Part shown: positions 17,574 through 25,420 of the stretch, in pieces | Layout: each line of letters begins with the position of its first letter | Position numbering within the stretch: the stretch's first letter is position 1 | Assembly (NCBI GenBank): GCA_964552195.1 | Contig: CAZKFM010000007.1 | Location: 90,615 to 154,614, forward strand | From: CAZKAP01 sp964552195 | GTDB taxonomy: Bacteria > Bacteroidota > Bacteroidia > Flavobacteriales > Flavobacteriaceae | Direction: 5' to 3' | Length of the DNA stretch: 64,000 nt | Translations under genes and position numbers: made by a program | Notes under the pieces: model-generated | What the model was told of the DNA's origin: nothing | Seen by the model: only the letters and a program-made list of their open reading frames with translations | Databases searched by the model: none

Positions 17574-18440
17574 ATGAGACAGCTAAAAATAATCAAACAG
17601 GTTACCAACCGGGAATCCAAATCTTTAGATAAATACCTACAGGATATAAGCAAAATCGAGCTTATTACTGCCGAAGAGGAAGTACAGCTGGCACAGCGGA
17701 TCAAAAAAGGAGACCAGCAGGCGCTGGAAAAACTGACCAAAGCCAATTTGCGCTTCGTGGTTTCTGTTGCTAAACAATATCAGAATCAAGGACTTAAACT
17801 TCCGGACTTGATCAATGAGGGCAATCTGGGCCTGGTTAAGGCTGCTCAGCGTTTTGACGAGACCCGGGGCTTTAAGTTTATTTCCTACGCCGTTTGGTGG
17901 ATACGACAGTCCATACTCCAGGCGCTGGCCGAGCAATCCAGAGTAGTAAGGTTGCCGCTCAACAAAATCGGATCGATTAATAAAATCAACAAGACCTTTT
18001 CCTATCTGGAACAGGCCAACGAACGTCCTCCTTCGGCCGAGGAAATCGCCAAGGAATTGGATATGACCATAAACGAAGTCAAGACTTCCCTAAAGAATTC
18101 GGGTAGGCACGTGTCGATGGACGCTCCACTCAAGGAAGGAGAGGAAAGCAACCTGTACGACGTAATGCGGGCCTCGGAGTCGCCCCGACCCGATAAAGAC
18201 CTGCTTAACCAGTCCCTGAGGACCGAAATTAATCGGGTACTGGGTACGCTTAACAAGCGGGAGGCCGACGTTGTACGATTGTACTATGGGATTGGAGATC
18301 ATCCGAGTATGACGCTGGACGAGATCAGCGAAGAATTCGATCTGACCCGGGAGAGGGTGCGTCAGATCCGGGAAAAAGCCATTAAGAAGCTGCGCAACTG
18401 CGAGCAGAAGGAAATCCTGAAACCCTATTTGGGATCCTGA
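17574..18440 (+). CDS. rpoD: Primary RNA polymerase sigma factor (RpoD/SigA)
   Basis: A 288-residue group 1-type sigma factor. Region 1.2 lies at about residues 14-50 (SLDKYLQDISKIELIT), region 2 at about 50-125 with YAVWWIRQSI (2.4, -10 recognition), region 3 at about 130-205, and region 4 at about 225-285 with the helix-turn-helix LTRERVRQIREKAIKKLR (4.2). The lack of region 1.1 and the short length are normal for Bacteroidota primary sigma factors, which read TTG/TAnnTTTG promoters like those listed here. A strong terminator follows 18 bp later. The 193-bp upstream gap holds a TTGACT-N17-TAATAT pair that I do not trust. Confidence 0.95.
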   Translation: MRQLKIIKQVTNRESKSLDKYLQDISKIELITAEEEVQLAQRIKKGDQQALEKLTKANLRFVVSVAKQYQNQGLKLPDLINEGNLGLVKAAQRFDETRGFKFISYAVWWIRQSILQALAEQSRVVRLPLNKIGSINKINKTFSYLEQANERPPSAEEIAKELDMTINEVKTSLKNSGRHVSMDAPLKEGEESNLYDVMRASESPRPDKDLLNQSLRTEINRVLGTLNKREADVVRLYYGIGDHPSMTLDEISEEFDLTRERVRQIREKAIKKLRNCEQKEILKPYLGS

Positions 18441-18457
18441 AAACACCTCCATAAAAC

Positions 18458-18495
18458 AGGCAGGCCTGTCCGTTTTCGGACAGGCCTGCCTTCTC
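18458..18495 (+). terminator. rpoD terminator
   Basis: A perfect 15-bp stem, AGGCAGGCCTGTCCG (18458-18472) with its complement (18477-18491), closes a TTTT loop and is followed by a weak T-rich tail. The inverted repeat is symmetric, so it may also stop the minus-strand microprotein transcript ending at 18513. Confidence 0.8.
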
Positions 18496-18512
18496 TGTCG
18501 ATAAACACCTGG

Positions 18513-18614
18513 TTAAGTCAAATTCAGTTGATCTATTTCAAAGTCAACTAGTATACGGTTCAGGTCCTTTATAAAATTGATGTAGGCTGAATTTTCGAGG
18601 TTCTGGTTATTCAT
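18513..18614 (-). CDS. Microprotein, 33 residues, paralogue of the next frame
   Basis: A short frame from ATG (18614) to TAA (18513). Its core YINFIKDLNRIL aligns position by position with YILFLQELNEIL of the frame just upstream, after which both continue with an acidic, leucine-rich tail. The two could be amphipathic helices. The gap between them is 11 nt, and both sit behind one good promoter. No known family is recognised. Paralogy of two adjacent tiny frames is the main evidence that they are translated. Confidence 0.5.
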   Translation of the reverse strand: MNNQNLENSAYINFIKDLNRILVDFEIDQLNLT

Positions 18615-18625
18615 CGTTTAGGGTT

Positions 18626-18724
18626 TTAAAGATAATCGAGCTCTGCCAGCTCATTTTTACTCAGGATTTCGTTGAGTTCCTGTAGGAAAAGGATATACTC
18701 CTCCCCGTAAGTATCGTATAGCAT
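18626..18724 (-). CDS. Microprotein, 32 residues, first of a tandem pair
   Basis: ATG at 18724, TAA at 18626. The peptide begins MLYDTYGEEY and carries YILFLQELNEIL, matching the core of the following frame. It is acidic and leucine-rich, with no signal peptide. It is the first gene after the promoter at 18765-18795, with a leader of about 35 nt that contains two copies of TTAACC (18729-18743). The frames run toward rpoD on the opposite strand. I cannot assign a function; a small regulatory or partner-binding helix is one possibility. Confidence 0.5.
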   Translation of the reverse strand: MLYDTYGEEYILFLQELNEILSKNELAELDYL

Positions 18725-18764
18725 AACTGGTTAATTTGGTTAAGAATTTGGGACAATTCATTTG

Positions 18765-18795
18765 TAAACTTAATCTTACCTATTTCAAAGGGCAA
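18765..18795 (-). promoter_or_regulatory. Promoter of the tandem microproteins
   Basis: TTG (18793-18795), a 20-nt spacer and TAAGTTTA (18765-18772; one mismatch to TAnnTTTG). Spacing is ideal for the Bacteroidota primary sigma factor. The expected transcription start is near 18759. Confidence 0.6.
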
Positions 18796-18883
18796 TATAT
18801 TGTGGTGAATGCCAGTAGAGGCGTTGTGAAATGAGAAGTAAGCGACACCAAACCGCCGCTTGACTGAAGACACCCGATCAAAA

Positions 18884-19246
18884 TCAGGCTGCCTTGACGG
18901 TCCTGAGCAGTAACTGCGCCGCCTCCCTGATACGGGATTGGGCGTGATCGGCGTAGTATTCCAGCAGTGGGTAGTCCTTTTCATCGCCTATCTCAGCAAT
19001 AAATTTCATAAGCATAATAACGCTCTCCGCATCGCCGGCAGAATCGAATAATTCACAGAAAATACTGCCGTGCAGGTTCAGTTCTTCAGGACTTAATGGC
19101 TCGTCCTGTAGTTTCTGAAAGGGATGGGGTTCATTCTCCGGATTCGAAGGCGTCGCTCTTTTGAATGATTTCCAGCTCCATTTTTCGAAGCCATTCAACG
19201 GTATACTCGCTAAACTGTTCATAGAGTTCGATAGGTAGTAAGGCAT
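18884..19246 (-). CDS. Hypothetical protein or frame-shifted C-terminal part of the upstream gene
   Basis: The frame is 120 codons long, but its first 116 bp overlap the preceding gene, and no ATG, GTG or TTG occurs in this frame near the stop of that gene. From about residue 39 on (EPHPFQKL...) the sequence looks like real helical protein with a HEAT-like segment (EIGDEKDYPLLEYYADHAQSRIREAAQLLL). It lies in the +1 frame relative to the upstream gene. The simplest reading is that it is the C-terminal ~82 residues of one ~271-residue protein, split by a frameshift or joined by recoding. The start given is only the longest possible one. Confidence 0.45.
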   Translation of the reverse strand: MPYYLSNSMNSLASIPLNGFEKWSWKSFKRATPSNPENEPHPFQKLQDEPLSPEELNLHGSIFCELFDSAGDAESVIMLMKFIAEIGDEKDYPLLEYYADHAQSRIREAAQLLLRTVKAA

Positions 19247-19700
19247 AGGGACGTGATTTAAAGTAGAAGTATAGCTCCTTGGCCAGGTAATGCATGTGTC
19301 TGGAACCCATACGATAGAAGTCTTTCATCGCGGTCTGCAGGAAATGAGAAGTGTTTCGGCCTTCTTTCTGGAAGGTGGAGATCTTCAATAAGCCCAAAAG
19401 CTGAATGGTCCTGAGTCGAACATCGCGCAGCTCATCGAAACTCAGATCAAATTCTTCATTTTCCAGGCGTCTGAACAATGCCCCTCCGCCCCCTCTTTGA
19501 ATCCGATGCTGCAATGGAGAGGGCAGATCGTAGCTTACTGAATCCGGATAATTTCTGAGCATGATCTCCAGGGAGCGGAATTTTCTTCGAAGCTCGAATA
19601 CATCGACGGCCCCGTAACGTTCCCTTAGGATTCGATACAGGTCATGCTCCAGTTCCCGCATGCGGTCCTCGAGAAATACTATGTCCTGGCCTGGATTCAT
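19131..19700 (-). CDS. Hypothetical helical protein, probably the N-terminal part of a split gene
   Basis: A 189-residue, charged, helical protein with no signal peptide or membrane segment and no family that I recognise. A glycine run (RGGGGALF) lies at about residues 93-100. Its stop TGA (19131-19133) falls in the middle of an uninterrupted stretch of plausible protein that continues in the +1 frame for about 82 residues. The start is an ATG at 19700 with a 209-bp gap upstream. It may be a complete gene with a poorly initiated downstream partner, but a split gene is the better fit. Confidence 0.6.
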   Translation of the reverse strand: MNPGQDIVFLEDRMRELEHDLYRILRERYGAVDVFELRRKFRSLEIMLRNYPDSVSYDLPSPLQHRIQRGGGGALFRRLENEEFDLSFDELRDVRLRTIQLLGLLKISTFQKEGRNTSHFLQTAMKDFYRMGSRHMHYLAKELYFYFKSRPYALLPIELYEQFSEYTVEWLRKMELEIIQKSDAFESGE

Positions 19701-19909
19701 ATTTGGTACTTCGGATCAAATCTTGGAAATTCCGTCAGGTCAGGCAAAAATTTGTTACCGGATTGAAAGGGTATGTGGTTAACCGCGAATAAGTTGATGT
19801 TTATTCGATGGCCGATAGGGTCATAAAGTTGTTTAAAATACGTTTATAACTTGCCGAACCAGGGGATTAATGAAAGGGAAAGCAGGCTAACTTTAAGAAA
19901 AACAACATC

Positions 19910-20332
19910 ATGGATATGAGAACCACCTACTTGCTGCACCTAAGACCTGATTTCTCCGACAGCCTGCTACACGATAACATGTCCGAAGATGAACGTTTTC
20001 AAAACGAGACCCTGAGGCCGATAATTAAGGTTCAAAACCCATTAATCCTGGAAACCTTTCAACACTACATCGCGAAATACAAGAACGTTTACCACCAGCT
20101 TCCACTGGACAAGCAGCTCAAATACATCGATAAGGCCGTTAGAAAGGACAACAAACTAAGGAATACACTCAAAGGCATGATCATAGGCTTGTTCACGCAG
20201 CAGGAATACCAGAGGTATCTCAAACACCATTCCGCAATCAATCGCCGGATCATGAACTTAATTGTGGAGCGACTCAAGGATCAGATGCAGCTGTTTACGG
20301 AACAAGAGACCATAAAGCTCGAATCCGCCTAA
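19910..20332 (+). CDS. Uncharacterised conserved protein
   Basis: A 140-residue soluble protein, mostly helical and basic, with the segments LRPDFSDSLLHDNMSEDERFQNETLRPI and NTLKGMIIGLFTQQEYQRYL. I recall similar small proteins in flavobacterial genomes labelled glyoxalase, but no glyoxalase metal-binding pattern is visible and I do not support that name. A weak promoter (TAACTTTA at 19888-19895) lies just upstream. The stop overlaps the stop of the convergent DUF2461 gene by 4 bp. Function unknown. Confidence 0.7.
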   Translation: MDMRTTYLLHLRPDFSDSLLHDNMSEDERFQNETLRPIIKVQNPLILETFQHYIAKYKNVYHQLPLDKQLKYIDKAVRKDNKLRNTLKGMIIGLFTQQEYQRYLKHHSAINRRIMNLIVERLKDQMQLFTEQETIKLESA

Positions 20333-21003
20333 CTCCCTAAAAGCGATTCCCCGTTCAGGTTAGTGGTAAGCACTTCGCTCATCAGGTCGAAAAAGGGTCG
20401 GATGGCCTGGTAGTGCTGATCAATTTGGCTAGCCAAGTCTTCAGAAACCAGTTCGTGATCGCTCAGTTCCCTGATGAAAATGAACTGTTTAAATCGAATG
20501 AGGTCAATATTGGGGTCATCCGGCTGGAACCCCTTAGGCGCCCGCTTTAGCTGTTCACCCTGAAGATTTCCCCAATGATGCCTGAACGTTTCGTCGGCCA
20601 GTATGTTCCTCAGTGGGCCTGCATCCATTTCCCATTCCTTCCGTATTCGAAAGAGGTCTTCCTTGTTGGGGTCCCAGAAACCCGCAGCGATAAAGCTCTC
20701 CCCCGGACTGATCCGGATGTAATACCCGCCCCTTTTGTCTTCGCCTAAACGACTGAACGATGCCGCAAAATGGTGTTTGTACGGGGTTTTGTCATTAGAG
20801 AATCGAACATCGCGATATATCCGGAATACCTTAGTACTGTCGATCAGGTCATGCCGCTCCATCAGCGTCCTGATCTCGGATAGTATGTCTTTGAAAGCGG
20901 ATTCATGCGCCTTGAACCTTGACTTGTTGTCCTGAAACCAGTCCCTGTTGTTATTGACTTTAAGTTCCTTCAGAAACTCCATCGCTTCCGTCTTAATGCT
21001 CAT
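20329..21003 (-). CDS. DUF2461 domain-containing protein
   Basis: A 224-residue protein matching the DUF2461 (TIGR02453) pattern: FLKELKVNNNRDWFQDNKSRF near the start, then VFRIYRDVRFSNDKTPYK, GGYYIRISPGESFIAAGFW and a C-terminal DHELVSEDL. The family is widespread, soluble and of unknown biochemical role. It overlaps the upstream hydrolase gene by 11 bp, so the two are co-transcribed. Confidence 0.85.
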   Translation of the reverse strand: MSIKTEAMEFLKELKVNNNRDWFQDNKSRFKAHESAFKDILSEIRTLMERHDLIDSTKVFRIYRDVRFSNDKTPYKHHFAASFSRLGEDKRGGYYIRISPGESFIAAGFWDPNKEDLFRIRKEWEMDAGPLRNILADETFRHHWGNLQGEQLKRAPKGFQPDDPNIDLIRFKQFIFIRELSDHELVSEDLASQIDQHYQAIRPFFDLMSEVLTTNLNGESLLGS

Positions 21004-21877
21004 GATCGGAGGTAATTGTTGTTTCTTCGATTAATGTGGATTCCCATTCTGCCCCGCTAAGGACATCTTCTATAGTATTCACATAGGCGGGAAACTCACC
21101 GAGGTTGTTGTGACGGCCGCCTTTGATAGAATAAAAGCTTATTCGATCGCTGTCCGCGACCCGAAAGAGCTTGTAGCCGGATGCATGAGGCACGACCCGA
21201 TCTCCGGTTCCATGATAGATGGTTATGGGACAGCGTACATCAGCGATATATTGGTCGGACCTGAAACGATACTTCAGTAAACGATCCACGGGCAGGAAGG
21301 GGAAACGGGCCTTGGCCACATCGGTCAGATTGTAAAATGGAGTCTCCAAAACCAGGCAGGCCGGACTTTCCCGAGATGCCACATAAGTAGCGAAAGAACT
21401 GCCCAGAGATCGACCGTAGACTATGATTTCTTCTTCGCGGTATCCCAGCTGTTCAATCGCATAGTGATAAAACCGGACTGCATCCTGTAGCAGGAATTCT
21501 TCATTGCGCAGACCCCGGCTCTTTCCATAACCGCGATAATCCATGACCAGCAGATTGTATCCCAACTTGGGAAACAAGGAGGTAACCTCGCCCCAACGCT
21601 GAAGATTGCCGGCATTTCCGTGATAGTAAACGACAGTGCCCTTAGGCTTCTTTACCTGAAAATGAAGAGCATTAATCCGCCCGCCATCGGGGGTCGAAAT
21701 AAAGAACTCCGTATGGGGCCACTCGAAACGGTACCTATGGTTGTCAGACAGGGGTACTCCCAGAAAAATCATACGTTCTTGGAGCAGGTTTAGAATCATA
21801 GCCATTGCAATCGTTAGGAAGAATCCGGTGACCCAAAGACCCCAGCTCTTCGTTTTTAACTTGTTCGATCGGTTCAT
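20993..21877 (-). CDS. Membrane-anchored alpha/beta hydrolase (second of a tandem pair)
   Basis: A 294-residue protein with one N-terminal membrane segment (about 15-32) and an alpha/beta hydrolase domain of the ABHD13/YqkD type. The oxyanion segment YYHGNAGNL, the nucleophile elbow VYGRSLGSSFA, and late aspartate (YHGTGDRVVP) and histidine (GGRHNNL) regions complete a triad. About 9 bp separate it from a paralogue with the same elbow GRSLG. The substrate is unknown; lipid or peptide esters near the membrane are likely. Confidence 0.85.
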   Translation of the reverse strand: MNRSNKLKTKSWGLWVTGFFLTIAMAMILNLLQERMIFLGVPLSDNHRYRFEWPHTEFFISTPDGGRINALHFQVKKPKGTVVYYHGNAGNLQRWGEVTSLFPKLGYNLLVMDYRGYGKSRGLRNEEFLLQDAVRFYHYAIEQLGYREEEIIVYGRSLGSSFATYVASRESPACLVLETPFYNLTDVAKARFPFLPVDRLLKYRFRSDQYIADVRCPITIYHGTGDRVVPHASGYKLFRVADSDRISFYSIKGGRHNNLGEFPAYVNTIEDVLSGAEWESTLIEETTITSDHEH

Positions 21878-21886
21878 AGCCCGTTG

Positions 21887-22681
21887 CTACCTCAGGATTT
21901 TGTGTAAAATCTCATGATAGGCTTCAAAGGTATTGAGATTTTTATGTCCTCCCCCGGCTATGGTGTGCAACTCGGTATGATCCGGATTCTCCTCCAGCAG
22001 CTTTCGGCTGTGATTCAAAGGAACCAGAAAATCTCGTGTCCCATGTATGAGATATGTGGGGCACTCCAGATCAGGGAACCAGTAGTAGGTCTCAAAGGGA
22101 TACCTGAGAAGGTACTTGACCGGATAAATGGGCAAAATACGCTTGACAATCTTCTCCATGCTGTAAAACGGAGCCTCGAGTATCAGCATCTTAGGCCGGA
22201 CTTGTGCCGCCAGGTAGGTGGCAAAATAGCAACCCAAAGAGCGGCCATAAATTACGATATGCTCAGGAGGAACATGGGAACGAAGTGCCCTGTACACATC
22301 ACTGGCATCGTGCATGAGTAACTGCTGACTGCGTACCCCTTTACTTTTGCCAAAACCCCGGTAATCCATCATCAGCACCTCATAGCCCCTATCGGTAAAG
22401 TCTTTCGCATATTTTCCCCAGCCCTTGATGCTCTTGGAATTTCCTTTGAGATACAATACAATTCCCCTGGGCTTATCCACCCGGAAACGCAAGGCATTAA
22501 TCTTACCTCCGGCTGATACCGGTAAATCGTACTCTTCAGATTCCACCGTATGCCTGAACTCGAAGTCTTCGTGCAGTACCTCGGCACGAAAAATGAATTG
22601 CTCCTGAAACAACAGAGCAATCACGCCTCCTAACAGGTAGGCACCGATAAGAATCGCAATGATGAGCTCCAGTCGTACCAA
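21887..22681 (-). CDS. Membrane-anchored alpha/beta hydrolase (first of a tandem pair)
   Basis: The frame is open to 22858, but that would overlap the MoxR gene by 134 bp. A TTG at 22681 gives 264 residues that begin directly with a membrane segment (LELIIAILIGAYLLGGVIALLF), so I choose it. The hydrolase domain has LKGNSKSIKGWG (a variant oxyanion segment without the usual HGN), VIYGRSLGCYFA with the nucleophile serine, IHGTRDFLVP, and GGGHKNLN with the histidine. It is paralogous to the next gene and probably arose by tandem duplication. Confidence 0.82.
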   Translation of the reverse strand: MVRLELIIAILIGAYLLGGVIALLFQEQFIFRAEVLHEDFEFRHTVESEEYDLPVSAGGKINALRFRVDKPRGIVLYLKGNSKSIKGWGKYAKDFTDRGYEVLMMDYRGFGKSKGVRSQQLLMHDASDVYRALRSHVPPEHIVIYGRSLGCYFATYLAAQVRPKMLILEAPFYSMEKIVKRILPIYPVKYLLRYPFETYYWFPDLECPTYLIHGTRDFLVPLNHSRKLLEENPDHTELHTIAGGGHKNLNTFEAYHEILHKILR

Positions 22682-22724
22682 GATATTCCATTTATTTCGC
22701 GACCGTTGACTGTAGGGAAAACCC

Positions 22725-24188
22725 TTACAAGTCCCGGATAAAGCTACCGTAGGGGTCCTGAAATCGCATTCCCCTGGTGAATCGTTTTTTGCGTAATTTA
22801 TTGTAAGCGACCAGACCCCATAGCACCAGCTCCATAACGAAATATCGGTCTTTGTCATTCAGATCCGGCTGGTATTTGGACACCAGCTTTCTAAGAGGCT
22901 TAATGCTGTCCAGTGACTTCTGATATTCTTCGTCGGTGGCACCATCAAGCAGTTCAAACCCGTCCTGCTCAAAGAACCAGGCTACGATTTCGTCATAAGG
23001 GGTTTCCTCGTCTTTTTTCTCCAGTTTAGGGATTTCGGGAAAATATTGATTAAAACGGTCCTGTACAGCAGCATCGATCAGCTGCATGGCTACTCCAAGC
23101 GCTCCTTCCTGCTCGCCCTCATAGACCAGTTCCACCTTACCTGTTATGGCTGGAAGGGTAGCCATGAAGTCGGAAAGCCTTATGGAAGTCTCCTGGTCGC
23201 CACTCTTCAGAGATCGAAGCTCGGCTGCACTGAGCAGGTTTTCGAAAGCGCTGATACTCAGTCTGGCGCTTACTCCGCTCTTGATGTCGATCATATCGCT
23301 TTTACGCGCCTCAAATCCGATGGTCTCCAGCAAGTCCCTGGCCAGCTCAGGCACATAGATATGGTCCTTTTGTTCTTCGATGGATGCAGATTCCTGGGCC
23401 GTAATCTTCTTGGCAATTTCAACGGTTTCCGGATAATGGGTGAGAATTTGTGAACCAATCCGGTCCTTCAGGGGGGTAACCATGCTGCCGCGATTGGTAT
23501 AATCTTCAGGATTTGCAGTGAATACAAATTGCATATCCAGTGGGAGCCTCAGATTGAATCCGCGGATCTGAACATCGCCCTCCTGCAGTATGTTGAACAG
23601 TGCCACCTGTATCCGGGCCTGAAGATCGGGAAGTTCATTGATCACGAAAATGGAACGGTTAGCCCGAGGAATCATCCCGTAGTGCACCACCCTGTCATCC
23701 GCATAGTGTAACTTGAGATTGGCGGCCTTGATCGGATCGATATCTCCGATAAGATCTGCTACGGTTACGTCCGGAGTGGCGAGTTTTTCCGCATAGCGCA
23801 AATCCCGGTGCAGCCAATCGATTTCCAGGTCGTCCCCTTCTTTTTCGAGGAGTTCTCTGGAACTGCGGGTAATGGGATTATAAGGGTCTTCGTTGAGGTC
23901 ACTGCCCTTGATCACAGGAACCCACTCGTCAAGGAGCGTCACCATGAGCCGTGCCAGACGGGTCTTGGCCTGCCCCCTGAGACCCAGTAGGTTGATGTCG
24001 TGTCTGGATAATATCGCCCGCTGCAATTGGGGAATAACGGACTCTTCGTATCCCCAGATTCCCTGAAAGACCTCGCGGCCCTCCCCGATGGCTGCCAAGA
24101 GGTTTTTTCGCAATTCATCCTTGATAGGTAATGTCGGGTAACCGGCTTTTTTGAGCGCACCCAGTGTCTTTATTTCGGTATGGTTCAT
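22725..24188 (-). CDS. MoxR-like AAA+ ATPase (magnesium-chelatase subunit I-like)
   Basis: A 487-residue AAA+ protein. Walker A is GLRGQAKT (69-76, K75). The Walker B-like FVINE (181-185) has asparagine where most ATPases have aspartate before the catalytic glutamate. A sensor region follows in FVFTANPEDYTNRG. The C-terminal third is helical, with a segment conserved in magnesium-chelatase-like ATPases. The next gene encodes a vWA protein 19 bp away; such MoxR/vWA pairs act as metal-dependent chaperones that insert cofactors or mature complexes. True chlorophyll synthesis is not implied. Confidence 0.87.
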   Translation of the reverse strand: MNHTEIKTLGALKKAGYPTLPIKDELRKNLLAAIGEGREVFQGIWGYEESVIPQLQRAILSRHDINLLGLRGQAKTRLARLMVTLLDEWVPVIKGSDLNEDPYNPITRSSRELLEKEGDDLEIDWLHRDLRYAEKLATPDVTVADLIGDIDPIKAANLKLHYADDRVVHYGMIPRANRSIFVINELPDLQARIQVALFNILQEGDVQIRGFNLRLPLDMQFVFTANPEDYTNRGSMVTPLKDRIGSQILTHYPETVEIAKKITAQESASIEEQKDHIYVPELARDLLETIGFEARKSDMIDIKSGVSARLSISAFENLLSAAELRSLKSGDQETSIRLSDFMATLPAITGKVELVYEGEQEGALGVAMQLIDAAVQDRFNQYFPEIPKLEKKDEETPYDEIVAWFFEQDGFELLDGATDEEYQKSLDSIKPLRKLVSKYQPDLNDKDRYFVMELVLWGLVAYNKLRKKRFTRGMRFQDPYGSFIRDL

Positions 24189-24207
24189 ATCGCTTGTTTC
24201 TTTTTCA

Positions 24208-25356
24208 TTAGCCCCTTATCCTGCGGCGGCGGTTTTGCTCGTAATCTTCGAATATCATTTCCCCGAGATCCGACAGGCCTGTGTAAAAGGCCTTACCCTG
24301 GTTGGCTTCTGTAAAATTCCGAACGAAACTCATCAGATAGGGATCCCGGGCTATCATGAAGGTCGTAATGGGTATCTGAAGCTTGCGGGCGGTCTGTGCC
24401 ATGGTATAGCACTTCTCCACGATGTATTCATCCAGGCCCACACTATTTTTATAATAGGTCCCGTCCGCTTCCCGTAAACAACTCGGCTTACCGTCAGTGA
24501 TCATGAAGATCTGTTTATTCGAATTCTTTTTCCTGCGCAGCATGTCCATGGCGAGCTGCAATCCGGCAACGGTATTCGTATGATAGGGCCCTACCTGCAG
24601 GTATGGCAGTTCCTGTACCGAAATGGGCCAGGCATCATTTCCGAAAACGAGTATGTCCAGTGTATCTTTGGGATATCGGGTCATAATCAGTTCTGCCAGT
24701 GCCATAGCGACTTTCTTAGCCGGCGTTATTCGATCCTCCCCATAGAGTATCATACTGTGGCTTATATCGATCATCAGTACCGTACTCATCTGAGCCATGT
24801 ATTGCCTGTCGTTGACAACCAGATCGGCATCGGTCAGCTCGAAATTTCCCCAGCCGTTGCGCATTTGGGCGTTCTTCAGACTTTCGGTCATCGATATATC
24901 TTCTATGCTGTCTCCGAACCTGTATTCCCTGAAGTCGCCGGTATATTCATCCCCGGCACCCGATCGGGGAGTCCGGTGATTGCCGCGACCTGCCTGCTTG
25001 AGCTTGCCGAAAATCTGTTCCAGGGCCCTCTTCCTCAAAGCTCGCTCGAGCTTGGCAGACATATGCAGGCCTCCGGCCTCTCCCGGAGAGCCTTGCCCTC
25101 CATCTTCCCCGGGCTCGATCTCCTCACGCAGGTACCCGCGGGCCTTCAGGTCCTCGACGAAATCCTCTATGGTATAATTCTCGTCTGTCAGGCCGTACTC
25201 CTGGTCGAGCTGTTCCAGCCAATCCAAAGCTTCGTCCACATCTCCCGAGGTATGGGTGATGAGTTCCTGGAAAATTTCAAATAATTTATCGAAGGGATCC
25301 CTGTCTTCCTTGTCGAAATAGGAAAAGCGAAACCCGGTTCTTGAGGTATATTTCAT
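24208..25356 (-). CDS. vWA-domain partner of the MoxR ATPase
   Basis: About 382 residues from the ATG at 25356; the frame extends to a TTG at 25395, but the ATG followed by KYTSRTGFRFSYF looks right. The N-terminal part is acidic, with a glycine-rich linker (GEDGGQGSPGEAGG). The C-terminal vWA domain starts at VLMIDISHS, giving the MIDAS pattern DxSxS, with FMITDGKPS later. It is cytoplasmic, with no signal or membrane segment. With the MoxR gene it forms a two-gene unit directly downstream of hisIE, with no terminator seen between. Confidence 0.85.
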   Translation of the reverse strand: MKYTSRTGFRFSYFDKEDRDPFDKLFEIFQELITHTSGDVDEALDWLEQLDQEYGLTDENYTIEDFVEDLKARGYLREEIEPGEDGGQGSPGEAGGLHMSAKLERALRKRALEQIFGKLKQAGRGNHRTPRSGAGDEYTGDFREYRFGDSIEDISMTESLKNAQMRNGWGNFELTDADLVVNDRQYMAQMSTVLMIDISHSMILYGEDRITPAKKVAMALAELIMTRYPKDTLDILVFGNDAWPISVQELPYLQVGPYHTNTVAGLQLAMDMLRRKKNSNKQIFMITDGKPSCLREADGTYYKNSVGLDEYIVEKCYTMAQTARKLQIPITTFMIARDPYLMSFVRNFTEANQGKAFYTGLSDLGEMIFEDYEQNRRRRIRG

Positions 25357-25420
25357 AGCAGGACTAAGATAACGCATTCCTGCGATTCGTCTCAACTATC
25401 GTTCCGCACTTAACAAGACC

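Noticed and set aside
22682..22858. N-terminal extension of the first alpha/beta hydrolase
   Set aside because: It would overlap the MoxR gene by 134 bp, and the added residues have no membrane or domain character.
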